A stretch of 64,000 bases of DNA from Alentia gelatinosa. Its lineage: Eukaryota > Annelida > Polychaeta > Phyllodocida > Polynoidae. Each line of letters starts with the position of its first letter. Within the stretch, counting starts at the first letter, position 1. Shown here piece after piece: positions 44,075 through 55,155 of this stretch. The notes beneath the pieces were generated by a model that was not told the DNA's origin, did not search any database, and was given only the letters and a program-made list of their open reading frames with translations. The stretch covers positions 15,399,298-15,463,297 of the forward strand of contig OX465583.1 of the NCBI GenBank assembly GCA_950022655.1, written 5' to 3'. A program made the position numbers and the translations under genes.

Positions 44075-44972
44075 GGCCCTGTTTTTCAGACAAGACATAA
44101 TCGCTCTATGATACTCTAAGATGTCTCTGAGAATGGAAGACCATTAGCAGACACAAAATGGCTGCCGTCCCATAGACATGGTCTCAGCACGGCAGGTTCG
44201 ATCGCCGCTAAAAACGTCCTTGCCTAAGACAGGTATAGAACTGTCTTAGGTTCTATACTGCAAAGACTGCCCAGTAACAGCTTCAGGGTAGCTTACACCT
44301 GGGAGTGGAAAGCCAGTGGTTAAGTGGTGAGAGCCCCTGCCTCAGGATCTGAAGGTAGGGAGTTTGATCGCTGCCCAAGCCCAACTTTTTTTCTTTTATT
44401 TCTCGGTGTTATATCGGCGGATTCGAACGACCGATATTCTCCATATTTGGTACGATTATAGATTATTTGTATCCCTTACTTGTGTGAAAATTTCTTTGCT
44501 TAATTCCTACGGATAGTGGATTTCCGTCGGGTCAATATCAAGGTCGCTGCATAAATTAGCGGAGGGTGCTCTGATGGTCTCTGATATACACTGGCCACCA
44601 GAGCAGGCGTTTGCTATGACGAAATTTAAACGCGAGTAACGGCCAAACGGTGCGGCCGACCTTCTTGATATTTAGTATGATTAAAGGTTATATGTATCCC
44701 TTACTCATGTTAAAATTTCATTGCTTAATTTCAAAGGAAAGTGAAGTTGCGCATTTGGTACGACATGTCCAAAACTGTCTTGGCCTGAGACACTTTGGGA
44801 GACATAATCGGCTATAGGAATCAACAAGTGTCTTAACTATAGCACACCTGGCTGCACCCTAAATGTTGTGGAGCGACAATCGTTGGCCAATTCCCTAAGA
44901 TGTCTTATCTATAGCACACTGACAGCTGTAAGATCTCTTCCACATAAGATGTCTTGTCTGAAAAACAGGTCC
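44075..44972. mobile_element. CWG-flanked element, long member
   Basis: 898 bp with TIRs GGCCCTGTTTTTCAGACAAG and CTTGTCTGAAAAACAGGTCC, flanked by CAG (44072-44074 and 44973-44975). The interior has a CCTAAGACAG/CTGTCTTAGG hairpin (44223-44250), two pol III B-box-like words (GGTTCGATCGCCGC near 44198 and AGTTTGATCGCTGCC near 44361) and no transposase. The shared terminal CCTGTTTCA/TTTTTCA style and CAG flanks link it to the three shorter elements. Confidence 0.75.
44310..44386 (+). repeat. tRNA-like SINE segment inside the long CWG element
   Basis: AGCCAGTGGTTAAGTGGTGA resembles a pol III A box and GGGAGTTTGATCGCTGCC a B box, spaced about 45 bp, followed by a T-rich run. It could be a nested SINE or promoter captured by the element. 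No cloverleaf closes. Confidence 0.35.
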
Positions 44973-46557
44973 CAGGTCCGGCTGGCTCATCTAGAGCCTC
45001 CTATGGCCCGCTCGCAGTTCTACTACACACCGCTCAGGGCTCAAGGTGCCTACAGAGCCACATGCAGCCCTTCTTCACTGAACTCCAATATTTCCACAAT
45101 TCAGCCACCTTTTATTCTCCACAACAACCTTCTCTACCTCTTCTCCTCCCTTCACTCGCTACGGCCTACAGATTACTTTCTCTTTCTGGACTTCAGCCAT
45201 TGGCCATTTCAATAGCTCGTGACTTTTTCTCTTATTTGTAGGACTATATAATTTCTCTCATTGTAACTCAATATATTCTATCCATAAACACCCTCCTCTG
45301 TGCTAGTCATTAGGACTAACTAGAGAGTTAGCGTTAATGCGTAACAGAGGAGACACCCACTAACATGGTTATCAAATTTACTCAGTCAGCAGGCCAGCAT
45401 GCGTCAACACCTTCTGCTGCACACTGACCCTCTGAAGACATATATTTACAATATTGCCCTCTTCTTGGAGAATATGCCATATATGAGAATATATATATGG
45501 TCAATCTTTGGTCTTTACATCGCTGACCCTTATGGTAATATCTATTAGGTCTTGTGATACTAGCGTTACTATCAGTGGGGCTGTGTTGCATCTTAAGGTT
45601 GGGTTTGAAACTATCAAATTTCAATTTTTCTTATACCCATGCACATATATCTTATAGTTACTTACCTTTGCTAAGCAAGTGATAACTGGAAAATATTTAC
45701 AGAGTGTGCAGTAGATTCTTATGGAATTGCATCCCGCGTTCTGCTGCATTGACTTCTAGGTCAGAAAGTTCAAAGCGCGTAATACTAGGAGACTAGGAGC
45801 ATATATTATTTCCATTCATAATGGAAAAGTGCGGTATACCAAAATCTCATAAAATAAAAGTAAGGGAATATCAATACTTTGGTATATTTCTTTTGAGATG
45901 TTTTTCATTTTCTGGCTAACGTTTTTGATTTTGACTTGTGCCTGATCTAGCATACCACAGATCACATTCACCTTGTCGTGGTTGTGACTGAATTTGTCAT
46001 TTAGGGTCTTGGTCAACTGCCCTACTTCTCTGGCTAATAGGTCAGCTATGCCACTCAGTTTGCTCTTTGATAGCCCCTTTAGCGCCTGATTTCTGTTGAT
46101 TTGCTACACCACATGTAAGTTCTATTTAAAGGAACCAAGTCAGTAGTGGGGCAGGGATACGGGATACAGGGATACTTGGCACCTGATCCTTTAACCAGGC
46201 CTTTATAGTCGGTGCATGGATGGTGAAGTGTTTGATTCTCTGCAGTAAGCTGAAAGCCTGTGTGAGCATTCTATGCTCTAGATGACGTATATGAGCGCGA
46301 TTTCCCGCGCTCAAAAATACAGTTCCTCAGCCTGTAGCTATGGCCGGTCAAAATCTTTACGGATGTCCAGAATACCAAAAACAGCATCGAAACGCTTTCA
46401 CTGACTATGTTTCCCATTTCATCATATACCTCAAATCGATGTTGAAACGACATTTTATTCATCTACGAAAGCATCATTGTATAGTTGCTTTGGACAAATT
46501 ACCAACTTAAATCTCAAAAGTAAATACCACAGTATGAATGCATGGCGATCACTGAGC
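44973..46557. other. No confident gene; weak minus-strand ORF
   Basis: A minus-strand frame at about 46100-45816 encodes a charged, lysine-rich stretch (LLAREVGQLTKTLNDKFSHN, then MLDQAQVKIKNVSQKMKNIS). It has coiled-coil-like spacing and codon-like composition, but ends and family are unknown; it may be a retroelement gag or nothing. Confidence 0.3.
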
Positions 46558-47178
46558 TTCCGATACACTACGATAGGCCTTATGATACATATCCAGGCAC
46601 AAAATCGATATATATATTTTCTGTTAAGGTTTTTATTTATACTGGAGTAAGAACAGCTTGGCAATGCAATGCCTATCCTCCGCTGGCTCCAGTGCACTTA
46701 TCCTAGTATCGCCCAATGTCCAGATTGTGGACTTACATGGCTTACAAACATATCAGATTACTTTCTTATAACATTACTCAAATCTTGAGTAAAAATCGTA
46801 CATGTGAATAAACATCAGACCATACATTTCACCTAAAACTAGTTCTATAAAATCTTGTCAATCGCTTTACAACATTTATATGATTCATTTTATTTTATAG
46901 TCCCAAAATTGTAATAAAAATTTCTATACCAACGACATGGGAAGACTTAGGTTCCATATGTTTACAGTATTTTCCTGGAACCCTTGTTTAGGTAAATTTT
47001 TATCATAGTTATCATCCATCTATTGAATCTCCGAACTGAGTTTCATTTTAAGCTTTGCTTTAATGTGCCTTCTGAAGGCGTCCCCATCCGTGATGCATAT
47101 GAAAGTCAGCTAAATCCCTATCCGATTCACCCGAGGATGCACCCCGATGCATGCATTGTCTATCGTAGTGTATCGGGA
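46558..47178. repeat. Possible TIR element
   Basis: TTCCGATACACTACGATAG (46558-46576) and CTATCGTAGTGTATCGGGA (47160-47178) are inverted with one mismatch. A target duplication is not evident. About 620 bp between has no ORF of note. Confidence 0.35.
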
Positions 47179-48261
47179 GTTCCGTGGGAGCCGTGCCTTA
47201 TAGGTGATACACTTAATAGGGAAGTCAATGATACTGGAGTAGTAGTAGCAGTACATCGTCCTCTTAATATCTAAGGTGAGAGGAGAGTTGAATAGAGTCG
47301 GGCTGTCCTATGGGAATAGAGAGGGTTGAATAAAGGGTCGGAGCTGTCTTATGGGGCAGAGGGAGGGTATTGTGGTTGTTATTTTCTAAAGCCGTCTACC
47401 GCTTACTGCTCTTCGGTTCTGGAGGTCAGGAACCTTGTGGCGTTTATTTGGCTGGTTTCCGGCAGCTGACAGGCCCGTGTTGACCTATCCCTTATCTGCG
47501 AGGCAGAGTGCCGCTAGGGACCACCGCCTTTTCCCAGGTGACCAGCGAAGGCGGCGTTCTCTGTTCTAACTCAGCCCCCTCCCTCCCTCTTTCCTCCTCC
47601 CCCCTCTTCTCCACGCTTCAGCCCCATCAAAACTCTCCTTAACTTCTCCCAGGCTGTCCCACCACACTCCACCCTTCACCAACTTAGTGTCCAGTCTCAG
47701 TGGTGTATTTATAAGCCGTTCCCGGGCTACACCCCAGCGCTACTCACTACACCCCACCCACCCTGCACAAACCTAGTCTCCAGTTTCAGTGGTGTTTTAT
47801 ACAAAACCTTGTTGTTTTTGTTTATTAAGTTTTCACTTGCCGCTGTCTGTCAAAACTGCTGTTGAATATCTCCCATGTGTATCGATGGGGATTCACAACA
47901 CATGGCGTAATTCTGCCAATCTCAGTGAGTCACAGTTCGATGCAGAAGCCACCTTGGGTTAGATATAAATATGTATCATCTCCTTTGGTCCAATTTGATA
48001 AAACAAAAAACACGGGAGTTTAATGTGTATCAGAATGAAAATACTTATATTTATAATACATACACAATACTGGTTCTGCGTCCGAGTGTTGGTATTCTTG
48101 ATAATCCACTAAAACACATCATATTATTTACTGCAGAGCAGAAGTTGTTAACGTACCTGTTATGTAACTCTGCTTTATCCAGGAGTACCTTGGAAAATGA
48201 TGCTGTATGCAACCGAAGGCTACATCGCTACGAATACGTTCATTTTGCTTGGTATTTTACC
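47179..48261. other. No gene seen
   Basis: Mixed sequence; C-rich at 47570-47770. No supported feature. Confidence 0.4.
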
Positions 48262-48523
48262 TTTATCTCACCCCTGGCATTTCCCCCCATAGATTTAACT
48301 CAGTGTGACGGGTCAGATAAATTCAAATCTCGATCCCATCTCATTAGAATCGCTACATAAATCACGCAGCTTCGCCTTTTTCTCTTTTTTTTTATTCACA
48401 GAAAAGTATACATCTAGAAATCTGCTGTTTTGTAGGTTTTCATTGCACAATCACAATGTGATTCAAATTCGATGGGATATGAGCTTGGACCGTAAACTTT
48501 TATAGGTTTCTTCTTTAGTATAG
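48262..48523 (-). mobile_element. Palindrome-IR2 element, copy T (eroded, reverse)
   Basis: TTTATCTCACCCC at 48262, a reverse core CAGCTTCGCCT near 48367-48377 and GATTCAAATTCGATGGGATA match copy Q. Most of the IR2 payload is deleted, and about 75 bp of unrelated T-rich sequence sits just beside the core. Confidence 0.65.
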
Positions 48524-48839
48524 AATCTTGAATCCTCGGAGCTGACTGTGCGCAATATCCTTGCATGCGCTTGGATATTACTGCACCTCAACCCCTCGGA
48601 GCATACGACAGCTTGCATCTGGAACCAGTCAATAGTATGTATATAATCCAGTGCTTTTACCCTGATCAGTTTTCCACCTCCACTTTACAGCCTCGAACTC
48701 GCCGTCCCGCTTTAAAGACACTACCCCCCCCCCCTCCCTACTCCCCCCATCCCACCCCCCATCACAGTCACCCTCGAGTTTTGTTTGTCTTTTACGCCGA
48801 CTGAAGGTCGATGGTTTAGGTAGTCGGCTAGTCGCTGGG

Positions 48840-49560
48840 TGGCGCCCCTGTTTGCATTGGCCCAATTGGACGCACGCGCAGTCAGCCAAGCGTGACCAAC
48901 ATCCGCTTCCGGCGCCCGGTCGTCGACCGCTGTCATGGCGGACATGCGCGTTGAGGGGGTTGGGGAATGGGGTAGGGGGGTGTCGGACAGGACGGCGACA
49001 AGACGGGGGAGTGGGGGATAGGGCTTTGTGGACGCGCGGGACCGGCGTCCCCCTGGAACGCGGCCCGGGTTTGTGGAGAACGCAGTATGAAGGAGGGTGG
49101 GGGCTGCCCCCTAAGCAACTCGGCGCGTTACTTCCGGCGGGCAGAAACAGACAAGTCTGGTGGGTGCGCGCGCACAATAGAGGGTCCCCGCCCGCTGACA
49201 GCCCGCCTCTCATTGGTCGCTTATTGTCACGTGATTTGGGGAGCGGTTCGGGACGCGCCGGGCTTAATTCGGCGCGCTTCGCGGAGAGGGACGCGCGGGG
49301 TTCCCTGCCGGAAGCCACTCCTCGGGGAAGGAGGGCGCATGCGCCTCTATTGGGGACCGTTGGCAGGGACAATGCCCTTCACATACTCTCAAGGTCACCT
49401 GCCTGTCATGTCGACTGTCAAACCGATGTTTTCGGGGTTTGTCTCCGCGCTAGGAACACGCAGACGACCAGATCCTTCTTCTCCTTGTTTCTCGTCTTAT
49501 TTTTCTCGTGGACGAGATGTGAGCGGGATTGGAACTGGCCCGTTAAAGAAAGCTCTTAAC
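48840..49560. promoter_or_regulatory. CpG-rich promoter-like region
   Basis: The most CpG-dense stretch of the window. Words in order: GCATTGGCCCAATTGG (CCAAT boxes, 48855), CTTCCGG (ETS, 48906), ATGGCGGAC (48935), CATTGGTCG (49211), GTCACGTGA (E-box, 49226), a perfect NRF1 palindrome GCGCATGCGC (49335-49344) and CTATTGGGG (49347). Long ORFs on both strands (48629-49372 minus, 48852-49559 plus) are explained by GC content and have no domain. A 28-codon frame starts at the ATG at 48935. A bidirectional or CpG-island promoter is the best reading; the gene is not identified. Confidence 0.5.
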
Positions 49561-49866
49561 TGGATTATCTTTCACGCTCTGCATAATCTTTTCTCTATCA
49601 AATAATATTCTGGGATCGTTATCCCACTTTTATCACACCCCATATGATATAGTATCCCACCAAATAAATATAAAAGAAATCAGGTAAAATATTTTCTTCG
49701 GACCTAATATCGATAGCAGTTAATTCAAAATCAAATATACTTCTCAGCCAAAACAATTCTTGCAACCAATTCATGGTTTGGAAATTTCTACTTCTACCTG
49801 TATTAATTGCACTAATAACTTGCGTATTGTGGTAAACCTGATTCACTCTGGCCGGCTTAACTATGA

Positions 49867-50148
49867 GGCCCGGCGTCCACCTACTACGATAGAATCGTAG
49901 ACCTCCCGATATGGCACCGATACAAAATGTCAAGATCGGTGCCATATCGGGAAGGTGCAAAATCGTAGACATATGTCTAGAGATGCCAATCCACCACACA
50001 TTGTATGGGGTTTTTATCGGTGTCTAATCGCAGAAATGTGGTCAACTGCCCCGATATTAGATAACCTTCCGACGCTATTTTGATTTTTTATCGGGAGGTG
50101 CATCGTAGACCATATCGGTGCCATATCGTAGTAGGTGGACGCCGGGCC
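49867..50148 (+). mobile_element. Harbinger-like MITE, family A copy 3
   Basis: 282 bp, same length and orientation as 11762-12043. TIRs GGCCCGGCGTCCACCTACTA and TAGTAGGTGGACGCCGGGCC are perfect. Flanks TGA/TTA fit a TWA duplication with one change. Confidence 0.85.
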
Positions 50149-50378
50149 TTACTAACACCCTGCAACTGAAAAGCATGAAAACAAGTACACAAAGCTTGAA
50201 TATAAGTTTTTAAGGAAGAAATCTCCTTTTGATTCCTTTATATCGAAATAAAATGGTACTAACTAAGGGTGGCTTTGACCACGGGGGTCCCTCACTGCCT
50301 GTCTCCCATCTATGTCTACCCGGAACACCAACGGCGCCAAACTTTCTTCCTCATTTCGAACCTGCATATACTCTCCAA

Positions 50379-50379
<1 letters not shown>

Positions 50380-50432
<53 letters not shown>

Positions 50433-50464
50433 TTTGAGACCATATATATATATATATATATATA
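50380..50464. repeat. TA microsatellite
   Basis: (TA)n at 50380-50431 and 50442-50464 with a short ACTTTGAGACC interruption. Confidence 0.95.
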
Positions 50465-50761
50465 TTTATCTCACCCCAGATATTTTTCTCCATAGACTTA
50501 ACATTGGAAACTCGTATCTAACACCCATTAGATATTTAGGAAAAATATCCAATGGGGGATAATGTCACAAATGTTAGCCCATTAGTCAATATTAAGGGTG
50601 AGATAAATTCAGAAACCCATTCAAGTTTAGGGTCAGAGCTCGATCCCATCTCATTTGAATCACATAGCAATTCACGCGGCTTCGCCTTGTGAATTACTAC
50701 GTGATTCAAACTCGATGGGATACGAGCTCAGACCCTAAACTTTCATGGGTTTCCTCTATAG
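50465..50761 (-). mobile_element. Palindrome-IR2 element, copy Q (reverse)
   Basis: Reverse complement of copy P with only a few differences and the same 297-bp length. IR2-right is at 50465-50477, IR2-left at 50595-50607, core CGGCTTCGCCT at 50677-50687. It lies between two TA microsatellites, which fixes its ends: TTTATCTC on one side and CTCTATAG on the other. Confidence 0.9.
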
Positions 50762-50769
50762 TATATATT

Positions 50770-50839
<70 letters not shown>

Positions 50840-50840
50840 T
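50762..50840. repeat. TA microsatellite
   Basis: (TA)n, about 65 bp at 50772-50836. Confidence 0.95.
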
Positions 50841-51658
50841 ACTTATATACTTATATATAGACAGTGTTCCAATAAAGTTTTGAGCATTTTGTTTACTGAC
50901 CCCTATCTCTGACTATATTTTCTTCTCTTTGATACCAGCCCTTCCATGACACTATAATATTCTCTTTTCACTCATCTCACAGATTCGATCTCTTCGTCAT
51001 ATCACACTGTGGGCTGCCACGTCGCCAATCTTACAAAATAACCATCATCTTCATCATCATCAATTTAACAAGATGTAATCAGGAACTTCCAATGATACCT
51101 CATCCTTATCCCATAAAATCTGCTTTCATCTAATAAAAGGCAAGGGCATAGATGGATATTTGTATTCCCCTTTTGCTTGATATCATTTACTACTTTATTT
51201 ATCAATGTCTGCCTGTAATACACATTTCTTTTTGTCGGCAGATGGAAAGTCAGTATCAATTAGGATAACAGAGGGTAATGAGTAAGTGGTCGTTGTTGGA
51301 CAGAACATCAATTCAGAAACATTGGTGAATAAATAAGGATAAACACCTGTATGAAATACTTGAGCATATTAAAATGTCACATTGATCTGTAAGATATACT
51401 ATGAAGAATTTGAATATTAGACATTTGCTGTTGTATTTGAAATTGGATGAAAAACTAGAAGAACGTCATAAAAATGTACTATAGTCGAACGACTACTGCT
51501 TTGTAAAACACCCCCTGTCCGGGTGAAAGTGATTGTCGAAAATAAATTTTATAAAAAGAAAAAAAAAAAAAAAAAAGAGCGAGTTGTGAGTGGAGGGGAT
51601 ATCATTAGAGAGCTGGTGGCTACAGAGGTGGTTTTGAAGGTTCGAACTATAAGGGATA
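50841..51658. other. No gene seen; oligo-A tract
   Basis: AT-rich. An A-rich tract at 51559-51577 could be a retrotransposed tail, without a recognisable body. Confidence 0.45.
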
Positions 51659-52021
51659 CTTAGTAGAAACCAAACGAGAGTTAGCCTAGTCAATGTTTAT
51701 GCCATGATGGGCAGGTTGTCTATTACTACACGAGGCGTTAGCCGAGTTTAGTGAGTAGCAGACCTGACCACAGTGGTAGAAACATTGACAAGGCTAACTC
51801 GAGTTCGGTTTCGTATTTATCCTACCCCATTTCACCGATATACAGAGAAAATTTGTTATTATCCATGTTAGTAGTTATCAATGCTGCCGGATCTACTTTC
51901 GTTTCTCGTCCCTGATTGGTCCGTTTTTTTATTCACCTCGGTGCATAAATAACACTTTATTCAACGCTATGTCAAATACATTGAGTCAATGTTAAACCTT
52001 TTTTATTAGGGGTAGGATAAA
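51659..52021 (+). mobile_element. Palindrome-IR2 element, copy S
   Basis: Starts CTTAGTAGAAACCAAACGAG. Core AGGCGTTAGCCG at 51733-51744, with one extra T compared with other copies. IR2-left TTTATCCTACCCC at 51816-51828 and IR2-right GGGGTAGGATAAA at 52009-52021 are perfect complements. Same subfamily as copy R; the arms of R and S align. Confidence 0.8.
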
Positions 52022-52213
52022 GCTTCTTACGGCTGAGAGTATATTCAGATGAAACACAAAATACAAACGACACAGCGGGGCTCAGCATCTCTACCTTACT
52101 ATATTTATGAGGCAGTGCCCTTACTTACACCCAGGGGCAGTCCGCCACCGGCATGCATAATTCCCCACACCAGACGATACCAGATGGCGCACGCAGTTTC
52201 ATTAGCCACCACA

Positions 52214-52735
52214 CCACCTATAGGAGACTGCAGGTATCAATGGTGAAACTTTGATGAAACATGCCACCTGTAGGAGACTGTGGGTCCTAATTGTGATACA
52301 CTGATGCGGCCTACCACCTGTAGAAGATTGAATATATCAATATTGAAATATTGATAAAGCGCGCAACTTGTAGGAGATGGTAGGTATCAATGCTAAAATA
52401 TTGATGAATCTTGTCACCTGTAGGATTCCGCAGGTATTAACAGTAGAGCATTGATGAAGCCTCGTCATCTGTAGGAGACTGTGGATATCAACAGGGAAAC
52501 ATTGATGAAGACTGCCACCTGAAGGAAACTTGATATATTACTGATGAAACATTGAAGAATCCTGCCTCCTGTAGGATACCGCGGTTATTAACGGTAAATC
52601 ATTGAGGAAGCCCACCACCTGTAAGAGACTGTATACATTAACAATAAAACATTGATGAAGCCTGCCATGCACTTGTAGGAACATTTATTGTTAATAGTGA
52701 AACGATGATGAAACCTGCCAACTGTAGGAAATTCA
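52214..52735 (+). repeat. 50-bp minisatellite, about 10 copies
   Basis: The unit contains CACCTGTAGGAGACTG and AAACATTGATGAAGCCTGC. CACCTG starts are 50 or 51 bp apart over the first five units. Diverged, non-coding. Confidence 0.85.
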
Positions 52736-54280
52736 ACTTAGAAAACTTGAGGCAAAATAAAGATGGATAGAAGAAAGAATTGATGGATATATAAGCAGTA
52801 CTTGAACCTAAAGGACGATTGTTCAAGAACCATACGCAGCACGGAAATCTCACTTTTAAAGAACATATATTTTTCGAGCATTTACGGCATGGCGTAAATA
52901 TCATGGTAGAATTCCATTTACACGAATCGTGACTGTCAGCCTACATCGCCGATGCAGGTGTAGCCCATTCCACTGCTATTCCACTTACACGATTCGTACA
53001 CGATTAGGACCCGACAACACTTTCGGTGCTAACATCCTGTAAATAAAATTCCATCATTAAAAAACCAAGTTTTCCTGTTGTTATAGATATTCATGTTAGT
53101 ACGACCGGTAGCACAGAAGGCTCGAGTGTGAGGGAAAATTACAATGAAATTCTAGAGGAAGGTAACACCTTATCAGAATCGTTCTGATATCATGTGAAGA
53201 AAACAGGGAGGGAGAGGAGCGACTAGCTGAAGGGGGTTAAACCGGCTGTGAGGGTGTCAGGAGGATCATCCGGTCAGTAGATTGAAGTCGGGGCGAAGGT
53301 CATTGCCACTCCAAGGCCAAGTGTGAGCATGGGGTTAATCTTCATACCCCATACATCAGCGTCAAGGGTAAGGTGGGTAGTGGGGAAGAACTCCCACTCC
53401 AACCTATAGAATATGTGTGGTGGTCAACCCCTCATGCCCTCACTCGCTCATATCAAGGTCATCGATCAGTCGACCAAGGTCATAGTTAAGTCTCCAAGCA
53501 CAGGTCGAATGATGTGCGCGTTGTATTATTAGCAAGGCCTTTGCTTGGAGAGCGCCGTGCTCAGCAGTAGAAGGGACGGAGAGTGAGGAGCAAGGAACGG
53601 TCATAAATAATGTTGACAGTGGTAGTTGGACGGAAATGACGAATTGAGAGACGCAGGACTAAGCGACGCCAATGTTCGTCAATGCGGACTTCAGATCTGA
53701 AACAAAATTGATAGGGATATACAGACTATCAATTCAGTGCAGTGCTTTAAAAGAGCTATTAGATATCAGCTGGAAGTGAATTTACTGAAGATGGGCCTAA
53801 CAGTGCCAATCACCAATTGTCACTGACTCTGTTCTTTGTTTGATATTTTAGTTATGTTTCTCTCATTTTTGTGTCGGCCTTTTGGTTGTTGTTTCCCCCT
53901 TGACTGATCATTATCTTTGTTTCTGATCGTGGGAAGATTGTGCATGACTTTTATCTGCTGAGTGTATTTTCTGTGTATGGAGTGTCGGGCGTATCCCAAT
54001 AGGCCTTTTTCCATAGGCCGGTGTCGCACCTTATCTACGTGGTTAAGCAATACTTGCAGCCAAACATACCCCTGACAACGTATACTTTAACATTGGACCA
54101 CTGAATGTATGAAAGTAATACATTTATAATACCAATGTACATCATTTCCATAGAGATAAAAGTGATTGCACTGTATTCTACGCTATTCCAGCTCCAATTT
54201 GATGTGTCATACATGTATATCAACTCAATGATACTTTAGATATAGCTTAGATAAGACAGGTATACCCAAACTGTATACAC
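52736..54280. other. No gene seen
   Basis: AGGCCTTTTTCCATAGGCCG at about 54000 resembles one terminus of the 10652 MITE without a partner. No supported ORF. Confidence 0.4.
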
Positions 54281-55155
54281 AATAATATGTGAAACCATAG
54301 TTATGGTGACAGTACGGGACAGATTTATGAGTTGTTTCGGAGAAATTCGTTCGGAACGAGCCGGCACGGCGAGTTCAGAACGAATTTCTCCGAAACAACG
54401 AGTAAATCTACCCCGTACTGGCACCATCACTATGGTTTCATATTATTATATACCTTAATTCGGTCTTAATTCGCTAAAACTGACTGTAATTCGACATCGA
54501 AATCACTTGGCACAACTCTCAAACACGATGTGTACGCTAGCAGACATGCCGGATGTTGATAACCGGAAGTGATCACCGTGCAGGCGCGAATACATTAAAC
54601 CGCCGCATAAATTAATGCACGGTGACCCTGCTACGCTCGATCGTCCCTTCAGACAGCGGAACTCGAGCGGTGCAGTGTATCACACGGGTTCCGCTATTTG
54701 TTGACATCGACGAGTCGCCCGCTCGGCCCGTGAACGTATCAAAATCGATATTTCTCGCATATCTAAGCTATCTAAAGTATATCACGTGGTTCGTTATCGT
54801 ATTCCACCTCGATGTTTGATGTGTTTTCACACTAACTCGCTCCGTGGTTACTGTACGACGCCACGGAACTCGCGAAGTGAAGCAATCCGCCATTTTTGAA
54901 TCTTGCACCTAGAATTCTGTTGTCGGCCTCTCGGCCAATCAGATTGCGTTATTTTTTCAAAGCATGCAGTCTGTCAGTCAAAGCGTGCAGGTGAGGCTCA
55001 AAGGATGCAGTCTGTTAGTCAAAGGGTGCAGTCTGTTGATACCCAAAGCCACCGGTACAAAGAATCACGGCGTACAGTGCATTCTGTGTACACTAACTGT
55101 ACCCCCAGGAGCAGTACGTATTTACACTGAGTTAGTGCATAGGTATGTACTAATA
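54281..55155 (+). mobile_element. Large palindrome-IR2 element, copy X
   Basis: The palindrome 54281-54440 is intact here: GTTGTTTCGGAGAAATTCGT pairs with ACGAATTTCTCCGAAACAAC, and ATAGTTATGGTGACAGTAC with GTACTGGCACCATCACTAT. IR2-left TATTATTATATACCTTAA starts at 54441 and IR2-right CATAGGTATGTACTAATA ends at 55155. The 680-bp payload matches copy X' and carries CCGGAAGTGATCACCGTGCA, where the NRF1-type word has one change. No protein domain is seen. Confidence 0.8.

Noticed and set aside
45816..46462. Host gene on minus strand
   Set aside because: Only short broken frames with protein-like composition; no family, start or splice pattern could be supported.
48629..49372. 247-aa minus-strand ORF and 235-aa plus-strand ORF
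   Set aside because: Both result from high GC content in the CpG-rich region; the strands shadow each other and no domain is visible.
50229..50562. Tyr-Ile repeat ORFs
   Set aside because: Direct translation of the TA microsatellite.
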